In this document: positions 1 to 5,995 of the stretch, piece after piece
How the letters are laid out: the number at the start of each line of letters is the position of its first letter
How positions within the stretch are numbered: the stretch's first letter is position 1
Assembly (NCBI GenBank): GCA_021796445.1
Contig: JAKACB010000031.1
Location: 1-8,010, forward strand
Origin: Nanobdellota archaeon
GTDB taxonomy: Archaea; Nanoarchaeota; Nanoarchaeia; Parvarchaeales; Parvarchaeaceae
Direction of reading: 5' to 3'
DNA length: 8,010 nt
Position numbers and translations under genes: made by a program
Notes under the pieces: generated by a model
What the model saw: the letters and a program-made list of their open reading frames with translations, nothing else
Database searches by the model: none
Told to the model about the DNA's origin: nothing

Positions 1-2964
1 CCTATCAATGTCCAGCTGTCCCGTACTGCTGTCTACACCAACATCACCTAGATAAGACATCATCAAATCTATTGCACGCTTTGCATCCTCTACAGTCGCA
101 TAATCTGATAAACGAACCTTTGCGCTCGCTTCCGTCAGTCTTACTATTGCTTCAAGCTGCCTTGCGGATATTGGTATTGGTTTAACTTCATCCCCTTCTG
201 TTGAATACTGGGATCTTAGTTTCAAGTAAAACTCTTGTATTATCTTCATAGCGTCAACAGATATTTTTGGTTTTATATTCTGTTTTGCATATGCTATGTA
301 TTTTTTCATTATGTTAGGTGGTATCTCTGGTTTATTTTTGTCTATATCTCTATTGGCTTCAAGTATTCTCTGTGCAATTAATGTATCCGTTTCTCTGTCA
401 GGTTTATCCTTTAATATAAATATTAAATCGAAACGGTTTATCAATGTCGGAGGAAGTTCTATTTGTGAGGATATCACATCAAAAGGATTGAATCTTCCAA
501 GTTTTGGGTTTGCAGCCGCAAGAACACTAGTCTGTGCTGTAAGAGTTGCATGTATATTGGCCTTTGAAATGCTAATGCTTTGCTGTTCCAATGCTTCGTG
601 CATTGCTACTCTATCATCTTTATTCATCTTGTCAAGCTCATCTATCATCAATAATCCCTTATTTGTAAGTGGAAGTGCTCCAGCTTCAAGTATGTAGCTT
701 CTTGTGGCTTCGTCTTTTATTATTGTTGCAGTCAAACCTGCTGCACTTGATCCCATACCTACAACGTATCTTGCCTTTGGGGCTATTCCAGTGACATATT
801 TTAGAAGAGAACTCTTTGAAGTATTGTGTGAAACAATTCCATTTGCTATAAACCTGTGGCTTTTTGGTACTTCAATGTCATAAACATCCTCTTTTCCAAG
901 AACTTTTATGTCTACTACTTTTTCAAATCTTTTATCTTTGTAAATTTTTGTGCCTTTAAGTGATTTTACAATTTCCTTTAATTTTTCATTTTTTGCCCTA
1001 GAAGCAAATCCTATGCTTTTGTAGAATTTTATTATGTCTGCAGCGTTAATTATTTCAAGGCTATTTCCGTTTGAATTTTTATCGAATAAAATCTTGGATT
1101 GTATTGAGAATCTAAGGAGCATTATCTGTACATCCCTTAACAGTTCAAGGTTTGTAGATTTGTAGCTTATAACTCCCTTGTCTTTTATGCCATCTACAGC
1201 AATGTTTCCATTGGCTTCAAATAGCCATCTTAAAAAATATCTGAAAACCTTGTTCCCTGATTTTAATATGCTGTCTGGCACTCTATTATCTTTAAGGAAT
1301 GAAAAGTTCTCTGCAATTGTTTTACTTTTTATGCTGACAGAATAATCTCTATTCTCGCTTTCTGTAATTTTATTTTTATGTGCCATAGTTTTAAGACTGC
1401 TTATGTGAGTTTGTGGCTTAATGCCTAATTCGGATTTTACAAATGATTTTAGCTGACTTAGAATATCTTTGTCTTCATAGCTGACAAAGAACTCCGTTTT
1501 GTATTCACTATTGTTAATCTGACCTTTTCCCAACATGTAACCTATTAACCCAGCAAGTTTTTCGGTCATTAACCTTGGCATCTTATTTTTTTTATCGGAT
1601 ACAAAACCAGTTTCAACCTTCCTTGTTATAGAACAAGGTATTTGAGTTATAATCATTACATAATCTCCTTTCTTTATCTCGTCAAGTCTTTTCCATTTGG
1701 TGTTTTTTTGTTTTGTCAATGAAGCTTTATTCGGATTTATCGTTTTTTCGTTTTCTTTTATAAGCAGAGGATGATTGAAAGTCCCGACTATACTTTTTCC
1801 AGATTCAGTTATAATTTCCATAACTTGCTGGTTTTTGTAGATATGAAATCTTGATGTGGTGTCTGTCTTGGATTTTTCGTCTATGAGCACATCCTGTTTT
1901 ATCTCTTCAAGGTGGGTTTTTCCTATATTGCCTATTTTAACTATTGCTCCGTTACCGAGAACTATTCTTTCATCTGAGCGGAGGCAGCCAGGATCTCCTA
2001 CTAATAAAATATGTATATCCCCTCTTATTACGCTGTTTCCAGAAAGAGCGGCTTTTCTAACTCCACCAAAAAGCTGCATTACTATTGCTTCCTTTATATT
2101 GTCATGGCCGAATATATTTGGAGCTATTGAGTTTTTGAATTTTGTATAGATAAGTTTGTCATTCGCTAGCTCTTTAATCGCCATTTCCTCTTCTTTTGTT
2201 ACTAGTATGTCTTCATAGCCCTGTTCAACTGCTTCCACGTATGACGCTAGAAGGAAAGTATCGGAGGTATTAGATTTTTTACCGCTTGGGTAATATATTG
2301 CGCTTTCATTTATTATCCCAGAAACTACAACTTTGTTACCAGGTATTATGCTTCTTTCAAATTTTGGATCTACTAAATCCTTCTTTAACACTATGTTTAT
2401 ATGTTCAGGCTGTTCCCCTCCTTCTAAATCCTCTGGAGCTTCTTCAAGCATTATTCTCTGTGTATCAACCAGGTATTTTTTTATTACCTTGAATCTTCCT
2501 TTTTTCCCGCAGTTTGTACATATAGAAGGTGCGCGCTGTGTCATCTCTTTCTGTTCAACTTTTGTTATATGGCCGCAGCTTTGGCATTCAAAATCAATAG
2601 CGCTTGCGACAGGCTTTACGCTTGCAGCGGTTTTTATAAGTCCTTGGACTTGTATAAGTAAACCCATATGTTTGCTTCTTATCTCTCTTACAAGCATCTG
2701 TGCATTCTTTGGCAGGTTTTTAATCCTTATTTCAATATCAAGATCTTTATGTGGAAGAGAAGTTTCATTTACATAGTATTTTATAGTGTCAAGGGCTTCT
2801 TCAGGGTTTTTAAGCAGATAATCTCCCAATTCTGGAGAGAACTGGTCTATATCATTGAATTCTAAGACTACAGCATTTTTGTTAGATGTAAAAACTTCCT
2901 TTATCTTGTTTGTTAACCTCTTGTTTACGAAAGAACTTACAATCTCGTCAATCTCATTTTTCAT
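1..2964 (-). CDS. mcm: Replicative MCM DNA helicase, intein-containing, C-terminus cut by window edge
   Basis: This is the ATP-driven hexameric helicase that unwinds DNA at archaeal forks. Translation from the ATG at 2964 stays open for 988 codons to base 1: 326 extein residues, a 388-residue intein, then 274 more extein residues. The N-terminal region has a zinc site at Cys127, Cys130, Cys149 and Cys152. The AAA+ core shows Walker A (GDPG at 323-326, continuing as TSKSS at 715-719), Walker B IDELDKM (774-780), sensor 1 Asn819 in AAANP, an arginine finger in NRFD (Arg844), and a sensor 2 Arg935 in ARQLEAIVRL. About 600 host residues are visible; the C-terminal winged helix, if present, lies outside the window. 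The start is supported by a TATA-like box 27 bp upstream and a purine-rich AGGAAGGGG just before the ATG. It follows the PAP2 gene after 95 bases and probably has its own promoter. Identification is very secure. Confidence 0.97.
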   Translation of the reverse strand, partial: MKNEIDEIVSSFVNKRLTNKIKEVFTSNKNAVVLEFNDIDQFSPELGDYLLKNPEEALDTIKYYVNETSLPHKDLDIEIRIKNLPKNAQMLVREIRSKHMGLLIQVQGLIKTAASVKPVASAIDFECQSCGHITKVEQKEMTQRAPSICTNCGKKGRFKVIKKYLVDTQRIMLEEAPEDLEGGEQPEHINIVLKKDLVDPKFERSIIPGNKVVVSGIINESAIYYPSGKKSNTSDTFLLASYVEAVEQGYEDILVTKEEEMAIKELANDKLIYTKFKNSIAPNIFGHDNIKEAIVMQLFGGVRKAALSGNSVIRGDIHILLVGDPGCLRSDERIVLGNGAIVKIGNIGKTHLEEIKQDVLIDEKSKTDTTSRFHIYKNQQVMEIITESGKSIVGTFNHPLLIKENEKTINPNKASLTKQKNTKWKRLDEIKKGDYVMIITQIPCSITRKVETGFVSDKKNKMPRLMTEKLAGLIGYMLGKGQINNSEYKTEFFVSYEDKDILSQLKSFVKSELGIKPQTHISSLKTMAHKNKITESENRDYSVSIKSKTIAENFSFLKDNRVPDSILKSGNKVFRYFLRWLFEANGNIAVDGIKDKGVISYKSTNLELLRDVQIMLLRFSIQSKILFDKNSNGNSLEIINAADIIKFYKSIGFASRAKNEKLKEIVKSLKGTKIYKDKRFEKVVDIKVLGKEDVYDIEVPKSHRFIANGIVSHNTSKSSLLKYVTGIAPKARYVVGMGSSAAGLTATIIKDEATRSYILEAGALPLTNKGLLMIDELDKMNKDDRVAMHEALEQQSISISKANIHATLTAQTSVLAAANPKLGRFNPFDVISSQIELPPTLINRFDLIFILKDKPDRETDTLIAQRILEANRDIDKNKPEIPPNIMKKYIAYAKQNIKPKISVDAMKIIQEFYLKLRSQYSTEGDEVKPIPISARQLEAIVRLTEASAKVRLSDYATVEDAKRAIDLMMSYLGDVGVDSSTGQLDIDR
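823..1986 (-). mobile_element. Intein in the MCM Walker A loop, with degenerate LAGLIDADG endonuclease
   Basis: This is a 388-residue protein-splicing element within the MCM frame. Splicing signals are complete: Cys1 in CLRSDERIV (block A), Thr69-x-x-His72 in GTFNHPLL (block B), VYDIEVPKSHRFIA (block F, about 368-381) and a C-terminal GIVSHN ending His387-Asn388 (block G), followed by extein Thr+1. Residues near 143-262 form a homing-endonuclease region. Its first motif reads LAGLIGYMLGKGQI (144-157), with Lys154 where a catalytic Asp or Glu belongs. The second reads FLRWLFEANGNI (251-262), with Asn259 at the equivalent position. Splicing should therefore work (Cys1, His, Asn and Thr+1 all present), while DNA cleavage is probably lost. 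Removing the insert restores GDPG-TSKSS, a normal MCM P-loop. The boundaries rest on these motifs and are confident. Confidence 0.95.
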
Positions 2965-2985
2965 TTTCCCCTTCCTCTTAGCTAT

Positions 2986-2996
2986 CTTAAATAAAA
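2986..2996 (-). promoter_or_regulatory. TATA-like box upstream of mcm
   Basis: On the minus strand this reads CTTTTATTTAAG-like, with the core TTTATTTAA (2995-2987) centred about 27 bp before the mcm ATG at 2964. That spacing would start the transcript at or next to the ATG (leaderless). A second AT-rich candidate, TAAATATA near 3019-3028, would instead give a leader of about 30 nt that includes the AGGAAGGGG purine tract. Sequence alone does not decide between them. Confidence 0.4.
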
Positions 2997-3059
2997 GCTA
3001 TAAGCAGCAATATCACAGTATATTTATGATAGGTTTTCCTTTTATTAAACTTTTCCTGC

Positions 3060-3524
3060 TTAAATTCTTAAGTTGGCGTTAAGCCAAATAAACACTATGC
3101 CTATTACTACACCTATCAAGGCTCCTGCGATTATATCCCGCAGATAATGCGATTTTATGTAAATTCTGCTGTACATAACAACTATACCGAATATTAAAAA
3201 AGGTATGAAAAGTATCGAGCTAAAAAACAACGTTGGGAAGAATGCGGCAATTGCGGAGTGACTTGACGGAAAGCTCCTCCTGTTAATTCTAAATGTCCTT
3301 TTATAAAAATTTCTTTTAAGCGCTTCTTCAGGCCGTTTTTCCTTGAAGAAAAGCTTAAGGCCTTCAGAGAATACTGCTGTTACAGCCACTCCTGTAAAAA
3401 GCAAAGCTGTCATTCTAAATGACGGGTTTAATATTATTGCAATCAATATCTCAAAAGTGAATATCTCTATAGGATATTTTTCAACAAGTATTGAAAACTC
3501 CCTGAAATAATCCTTATTTCTCAT
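3060..3524 (-). CDS. PAP2-family membrane phosphatase (phosphatidic acid phosphatase / acid phosphatase type)
   Basis: This is a 154-residue integral membrane protein with all three signature motifs of the PAP2 superfamily. Motif 1 is K57-x6-R64-P65, motif 2 is P86-S87-S88-H89 (usually PSGH), and motif 3 is S119-R120-x5-H126-x3-D130. His126 is the expected nucleophile and His89 the acid/base. Hydrophobic stretches around 20-32, 39-52, 90-115 and 131-148 give roughly four to five membrane segments. The family removes phosphate from lipid phosphates or polyprenyl diphosphates; the substrate here is unknown. I chose the ATG at 3524, which overlaps the end of the upstream channel gene by 11 bases and suggests translational coupling. 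A GTG at 3557 would add 11 residues but deepen the overlap to 44 bases. Family call is secure, substrate is not. Confidence 0.9.
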   Translation of the reverse strand: MRNKDYFREFSILVEKYPIEIFTFEILIAIILNPSFRMTALLFTGVAVTAVFSEGLKLFFKEKRPEEALKRNFYKRTFRINRRSFPSSHSAIAAFFPTLFFSSILFIPFLIFGIVVMYSRIYIKSHYLRDIIAGALIGVVIGIVFIWLNANLRI

Positions 3525-4221
3525 GTTTATCCGAAAGGTAAACCATTCTGTCTGCACCTACTATCTCTGGTAGGACAACTTCATCTGCGCCGAGCTCCTT
3601 GAATTTATTAACATTTTTCAATAAATTGCATCGGGTTATTATCTTAATGTTCTTGTTTACTTCCTTTGCATTAAGAACGACGATAAAATTGTCTACGTCC
3701 TGCCCAAGTGCAGCAAAAACTCCAATAGCTTTGCTAGTGTTTGCCATCTTAAACGCCCTCTCGTCCAATGAATTCTCCTTTATGACATTAAAGCCCAATT
3801 TCTTAAGCTCCATTGCCCTGACGTCATCGTTTTCTATTATAAGCACCTTTTTTCCTTTTTCCCTTAAAAGGCTGCCTACTCTCTCTCCTATCCTTCCGCC
3901 ACCGCACACTATGTAGTGGTTTCTAAACCTAAGTCCTTTAGCCATATAAATCACACCTCCAAACTCACTTCTTATAAATGAGATCATAAATTCCAAAAGG
4001 TAAACTGCAAAAACACCCATGAAAAGCGAAAAGAAAAGCAGCAGTATACCAAAATTTGAATCAAAATGGAAAGTTTCAAGTGCCACGGCCACCGTTGAAA
4101 CCGCTGCGGTAAAACCTATCTTTTCGTCTTCAGATATAAGTATTGTTATAACTATGAATATAACAATAAGAACCAAAGCCGCTATCAGCAGTTTTTGTCC
4201 GTTTTCCCTCATCTGATCCAT
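3514..4221 (-). CDS. Two-TM potassium-channel-like protein with RCK/TrkA-N domain and atypical filter
   Basis: This is a 235-residue protein laid out like an MthK-type channel subunit: TM1 (about 10-29), a short pore-like region (37-55), TM2 (58-83), then a cytoplasmic RCK/TrkA-N Rossmann domain (about 101-225). The Rossmann glycine motif is CGGGRIG (106-112), with an acidic residue (Glu130) ending the second strand as in NAD-binding forms. Later conserved stretches include GADEVVLPEIVGADR (211-225). Where canonical potassium channels have TVGYGD, this protein reads ALETFHFDSNFG (47-58), so the selectivity filter is not recognisable. No TrkA-C domain follows. It could be a divergent channel, a non-selective pore, or a membrane-tethered redox/nucleotide sensor. 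A TATA-like box lies 26 bp before the ATG. The gene overlaps the downstream PAP2 start, so the two are likely co-expressed. Confidence 0.85.
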   Translation of the reverse strand: MDQMRENGQKLLIAALVLIVIFIVITILISEDEKIGFTAAVSTVAVALETFHFDSNFGILLLFFSLFMGVFAVYLLEFMISFIRSEFGGVIYMAKGLRFRNHYIVCGGGRIGERVGSLLREKGKKVLIIENDDVRAMELKKLGFNVIKENSLDERAFKMANTSKAIGVFAALGQDVDNFIVVLNAKEVNKNIKIITRCNLLKNVNKFKELGADEVVLPEIVGADRMVYLSDKHEK

Positions 4222-4242
4222 TATAATAGTAAAGTATTGTAG

Positions 4243-4252
4243 GTTATAAGTT
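4243..4252 (-). promoter_or_regulatory. TATA-like box upstream of the channel gene
   Basis: The minus strand reads AACTTATAAC, centred about 26 bp before the ATG at 4221. The 36-base gap after the HIT gene has no Shine-Dalgarno match before the ATG, so a leaderless transcript starting at the ATG is the simplest reading. Readthrough from the HIT gene is also possible. Confidence 0.4.
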
Positions 4253-4257
4253 TAATT

Positions 4258-4695
4258 TTAGATATCAGTTTTATTACTTTTTAGCTCAGCTTTAAGCTTC
4301 TTTAAAGCGATAGGACTCATGCTTGGAATTTTATTGTCTTTATTTTTTGATTTGAACCAAAGATCCAGGCCGTCTTTTTCTTTTCTTGGTATTAAGTGGA
4401 CATGGAAGTGAAAAACGGATTGCTGTGCTGATTTTCCTGAAGCATTAAGTAGATTTACCGCCTTTATCCCAAAAGTCTTTCTATATGCCAATGCAAGTTT
4501 TTTGGCAGCGACAGAAATGTTTCTTAAACTGTCGTTGTCAATTTCGTATATGCTATTGTAATGCGTTTTAGGGACTATAAGCGTGTGATACCGTGACACG
4601 GGGTCTTTATCAAGAAATGCAATTACAGTCTTGTTTTCGTAAACTACTGTAGCTGGTAGTTTATTTTCTATTATCATGCAGAATGGACATTTCAT
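4258..4695 (-). CDS. HIT-family nucleotide-binding hydrolase
   Basis: This is a 145-residue histidine-triad protein. The triad is H96-F97-H98-V99-H100 followed by LIPR, the standard H-x-H-x-H active site, whose middle histidine attacks the alpha-phosphate of nucleotide substrates. The preceding GKSAQQSVF (87-95) matches the family's G-x-x-x-Q-x-V approach to the triad. At the N-terminus Cys3 and Cys6 (CPFC) form the zinc-site half found in many HINT/HIT proteins. The start ATG places this CxxC at residue 3, as in relatives. The family cleaves AMP-linked or dinucleoside polyphosphate substrates; the specific one here cannot be told. The gene starts 21 bases after the uS10 stop with no clear ribosome binding site or TATA box, so it is probably co-transcribed with uS10. 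Confidence 0.95.
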   Translation of the reverse strand: MKCPFCMIIENKLPATVVYENKTVIAFLDKDPVSRYHTLIVPKTHYNSIYEIDNDSLRNISVAAKKLALAYRKTFGIKAVNLLNASGKSAQQSVFHFHVHLIPRKEKDGLDLWFKSKNKDNKIPSMSPIALKKLKAELKSNKTDI

Positions 4696-4716
4696 GCAAT
4701 TGAATAAAGAGAGAGT

Positions 4717-5025
4717 TTACTCCTTTATTTCCATCTCTATATTTACTTCTTTTGGAACAGTAGTTTTCATTATCAGATGTAACGCTTTAGGGTCAGCCTG
4801 CATATCTATTACTCTTTTATGCAATCTTAATTCCCAGGTTTCATAGCTTTCCCTGCCTGCTCCATTAGGCGCTCTTCTAGTAGTAACCTTCAGTTTTTTA
4901 GTTGGGAATGGTATTGGTCCTGAGATTGCAGTTCCCAATTTCTTCGATATATCAATAATATCATTGCATACTTCCTCTAGCTTTTCTGCATCAGTTGAAG
5001 TCAATTTTATTCTTGCCTTTTGCAT
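4717..5025 (-). CDS. rps10: 30S ribosomal protein uS10 (archaeal S10)
   Basis: This is a small-subunit ribosomal protein of the 30S head. The 102-residue product starts MQKARIKLTSTDAEKL, matching archaeal/eukaryal uS10 starts. It also has the conserved GPIPFPTKKLKVTTRRAPNG loop region and ends in a short acidic/basic tail (EMEIKE). I chose the ATG at 5025 over the in-frame GTG at 5046 for two reasons: family N-termini begin at MQKAR, and a TATA box centred 28 bp upstream would start transcription almost at this ATG, leaving the GTG untranscribed. In many archaea rps10 follows the EF-1alpha gene; here it is the first gene of a leftward unit, divergent from L7Ae, with the HIT gene 21 bases downstream. 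Identification is secure. Confidence 0.97.
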   Translation of the reverse strand: MQKARIKLTSTDAEKLEEVCNDIIDISKKLGTAISGPIPFPTKKLKVTTRRAPNGAGRESYETWELRLHKRVIDMQADPKALHLIMKTTVPKEVNIEMEIKE

Positions 5026-5045
5026 ATCTCTATTAAGAACTTTCA

Positions 5046-5058
5046 CGAGTATTTAAGC
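5046..5058 (-). promoter_or_regulatory. TATA box of rps10, implying leaderless start
   Basis: The minus strand reads AAGCTTAAATACT, preceded by an A-rich tract (5059-5066). The core TTAAATA (5056-5050) is centred about 28 bp upstream of the ATG at 5025. No Shine-Dalgarno match precedes the ATG. Spacing supports a leaderless mRNA and decides against the upstream GTG start. Confidence 0.55.
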
Positions 5059-5141
5059 TTTTTTTATTTTGTCTGTTATAAGCAATAAGCTTTCTAATAA
5101 ATTTTATTTCTTGAACCAAATGCAAATCTGGGAGTAATTAA

Positions 5142-5153
5142 CTTTATAAATAC
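5142..5153 (+). promoter_or_regulatory. TATA box of the L7Ae-S28e-L24e operon
   Basis: The sequence TTTATAAATA (5143-5152) is the best archaeal TATA box in the window. A start site about 25-27 bp downstream (near 5173) leaves a leader of about 22 nt containing the GGAGGT ribosome binding site. Together with the rps10 box on the other strand it makes 5026-5194 a compact divergent promoter region; I see no other element there. Confidence 0.6.
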
Positions 5154-5179
5154 TAACCTTCATATAAAGCTATAATATT

Positions 5180-5185
5180 GGAGGT
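5180..5185 (+). promoter_or_regulatory. Shine-Dalgarno site of the L7Ae gene
   Basis: GGAGGT lies nine bases before the ATG at 5195. It is the only strong anti-Shine-Dalgarno match placed before a start on the plus strand here. It fixes the L7Ae start and contrasts with the neighbouring genes, which lack such a site. Confidence 0.7.
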
Positions 5186-5194
5186 AAGCTGATT

Positions 5195-5542
5195 ATGGTA
5201 GATGAAGCTAAAGGATTGGATAGTCAAGTGTTTTCCGTCTTGGAAAAGATAAGAGTAAAAGGCGGAGTTATTAAAAAGGGAATAAACGAAGTAACAAAGG
5301 TGTTAGAAAGGGGGCAGGCAAGGCTCGTAGTTTATGCTTCTGATGTTTCACCAAAGGAAATAATAATGCATATCCCTCTTCTTTCAAAAGATAAGAATGT
5401 TCCATGCATAGCTGTAAGTAGCAAAGTCGAACTTGGAAAAGCATGCGGTATGGCCATAGGCACTTCTGCAATAGTAATAGTTAATCCAGGAGAAGAAGCA
5501 CATGCTATGGACGACCTTATAGGAAAAATTAAGAACTTATGA
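5195..5542 (+). CDS. rpl7ae: Ribosomal protein L7Ae (eL8), kink-turn RNA-binding protein
   Basis: This is a 115-residue kink-turn binder. In archaea this family serves the large ribosomal subunit, box C/D and H/ACA guide RNPs, and RNase P. The RNA-contacting segment [14 protein letters not shown] (27-40) matches the family's KG-x-NE-x-TK core. The loop that sets kink-turn specificity appears as [13 protein letters not shown] (73-85). In between lies the central [10 protein letters not shown] strand-turn (44-53). The start is supported by a GGAGGT site and an upstream TATA box. The stop codon overlaps the S28e start (ATGA), so the two are translationally coupled. The order L7Ae-S28e-L24e is a widely conserved archaeal cluster. 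Confidence is high. Confidence 0.97.
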   Translation: MVDEAKGLDSQVFSVLEKIRVKGGVIKKGINEVTKVLERGQARLVVYASDVSPKEIIMHIPLLSKDKNVPCIAVSSKVELGKACGMAIGTSAIVIVNPGEEAHAMDDLIGKIKNL

Positions 5543-5796
5543 AAAAGCAGCAGAATAAGAATCTAGAGAATAAAGGGGAAAATTCAGAACAGCGTTTTCT
5601 CGATGCATACCCCTCTGAAGTCATAGAGATAGTAGGTAGACATGGAGTAGCTGGAGAGGTTACGCAAGTTCGCTGCAAAGTACTGGCAGGAATGGATAAG
5701 GACAAGATAATACGAAGGAATGTACGCGGGCCTGTTGTAATAGGCGATGTATTAATGCTTAAAGAGACAGAAATGGAGGCAATGCCAATAAGATAG
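5539..5796 (+). CDS. rps28e: 30S ribosomal protein eS28
   Basis: This is a small-subunit ribosomal protein found in archaea and eukaryotes, with an OB-like fold near the mRNA exit. The 85-residue product carries the diagnostic [20 protein letters not shown] (25-44), [16 protein letters not shown] (59-74) and the ending KETEMEA (75-81). Family members are usually about 70 residues; here a lysine- and asparagine-rich extension of about 20 residues precedes the conserved part, running back to the ATG that overlaps the L7Ae stop. No later in-frame Met lies before the conserved block, so the extension is probably real. It is translated by coupling from L7Ae. Two bases separate it from L24e. Confidence 0.96.
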   Translation: MKKQQNKNLENKGENSEQRFLDAYPSEVIEIVGRHGVAGEVTQVRCKVLAGMDKDKIIRRNVRGPVVIGDVLMLKETEMEAMPIR

Positions 5797-5798
5797 AT

Positions 5799-5966
5799 AT
5801 GAACTGCAGCTTTTGCAAACAGGAAATCAAAAGAGGAAAAGGGCTTGTTTACGCCAAAGTTGACGGAACGGTTTACAACTTTTGCAGTAGAAGGTGCAAA
5901 GAATATACTTTAATGAAAAAAGACCCAAGAAAGTTCAAGTGGGCGATGAAGAGCGCAAACAAATAA
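5799..5966 (+). CDS. rpl24e: 50S ribosomal protein eL24 (small zinc-ribbon form)
   Basis: This 55-residue large-subunit protein is short enough to be missed by length thresholds. It starts MNCSFCKQEIKRGKGLVY and has a treble-clef-type zinc site at Cys3, Cys6, Cys29 and Cys33 (CxxC and CxxxC). The family-typical YNFCSRRCKEYTLMKKDPRKF (26-46) follows, then a short basic tail ending SANK. The start lies two bases after the eS28 stop, and the order L7Ae-S28e-L24e matches the conserved archaeal cluster. An overlapping reading in another frame (from an ATG at 5894) encodes nothing recognisable before residue 35 and belongs to the next gene's frame. Confidence is high from the zinc pattern and context. 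Confidence 0.95.
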   Translation: MNCSFCKQEIKRGKGLVYAKVDGTVYNFCSRRCKEYTLMKKDPRKFKWAMKSANK

Positions 5967-5976
5967 GATTTATTCT
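5966..5976 (+). promoter_or_regulatory. Weak TATA-like box before the pilin-like gene
   Basis: AGATTTATTCT is centred about 25 bp upstream of the ATG at 5996. No Shine-Dalgarno match lies in the 29-base gap after rpl24e, so a separate leaderless transcript is possible. The match is weak, and readthrough from the ribosomal genes is an alternative. Confidence 0.3.
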
Positions 5977-5995
5977 ATTAGATACTTACATTTTA

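Noticed and set aside
296..3082. Several plus-strand open frames of 65-147 codons (for example 296-697, 1856-2149, 2333-2776, 2855-3082)
   Set aside because: All but the tail of the last lie antisense to the continuous MCM/intein frame; their translations are low-complexity, Ser/Leu/Phe-rich and resemble no family.
3599..4216. Plus-strand open frames 3599-3916 and 4019-4216
   Set aside because: They are antisense shadows of the channel gene, with no promoter or ribosome binding site and no recognisable domain.
5059..5074. T-tract that could be a plus-strand terminator
   Set aside because: No plus-strand gene ends upstream of it; on the minus strand it is the A-rich flank of the rps10 TATA box.
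5186..5210. Possible kink-turn around the L7Ae start (CTGA and GATGA between AGCT repeats), as in autoregulated L7Ae leaders
   Set aside because: I could not build two stems flanking tandem G-A pairs with a three-base bulge; the AGCT repeats are self-complementary and short, so chance is likely.
5271..5471. Minus-strand open frame of 66 codons
   Set aside because: It lies antisense within the well-identified L7Ae gene.
5894..5995. A longer start (ATG at 5894) for the pilin-like protein
   Set aside because: It would overlap rpl24e by 73 bases and place 34 charged residues before the prepilin signal, which belongs at the N-terminus.
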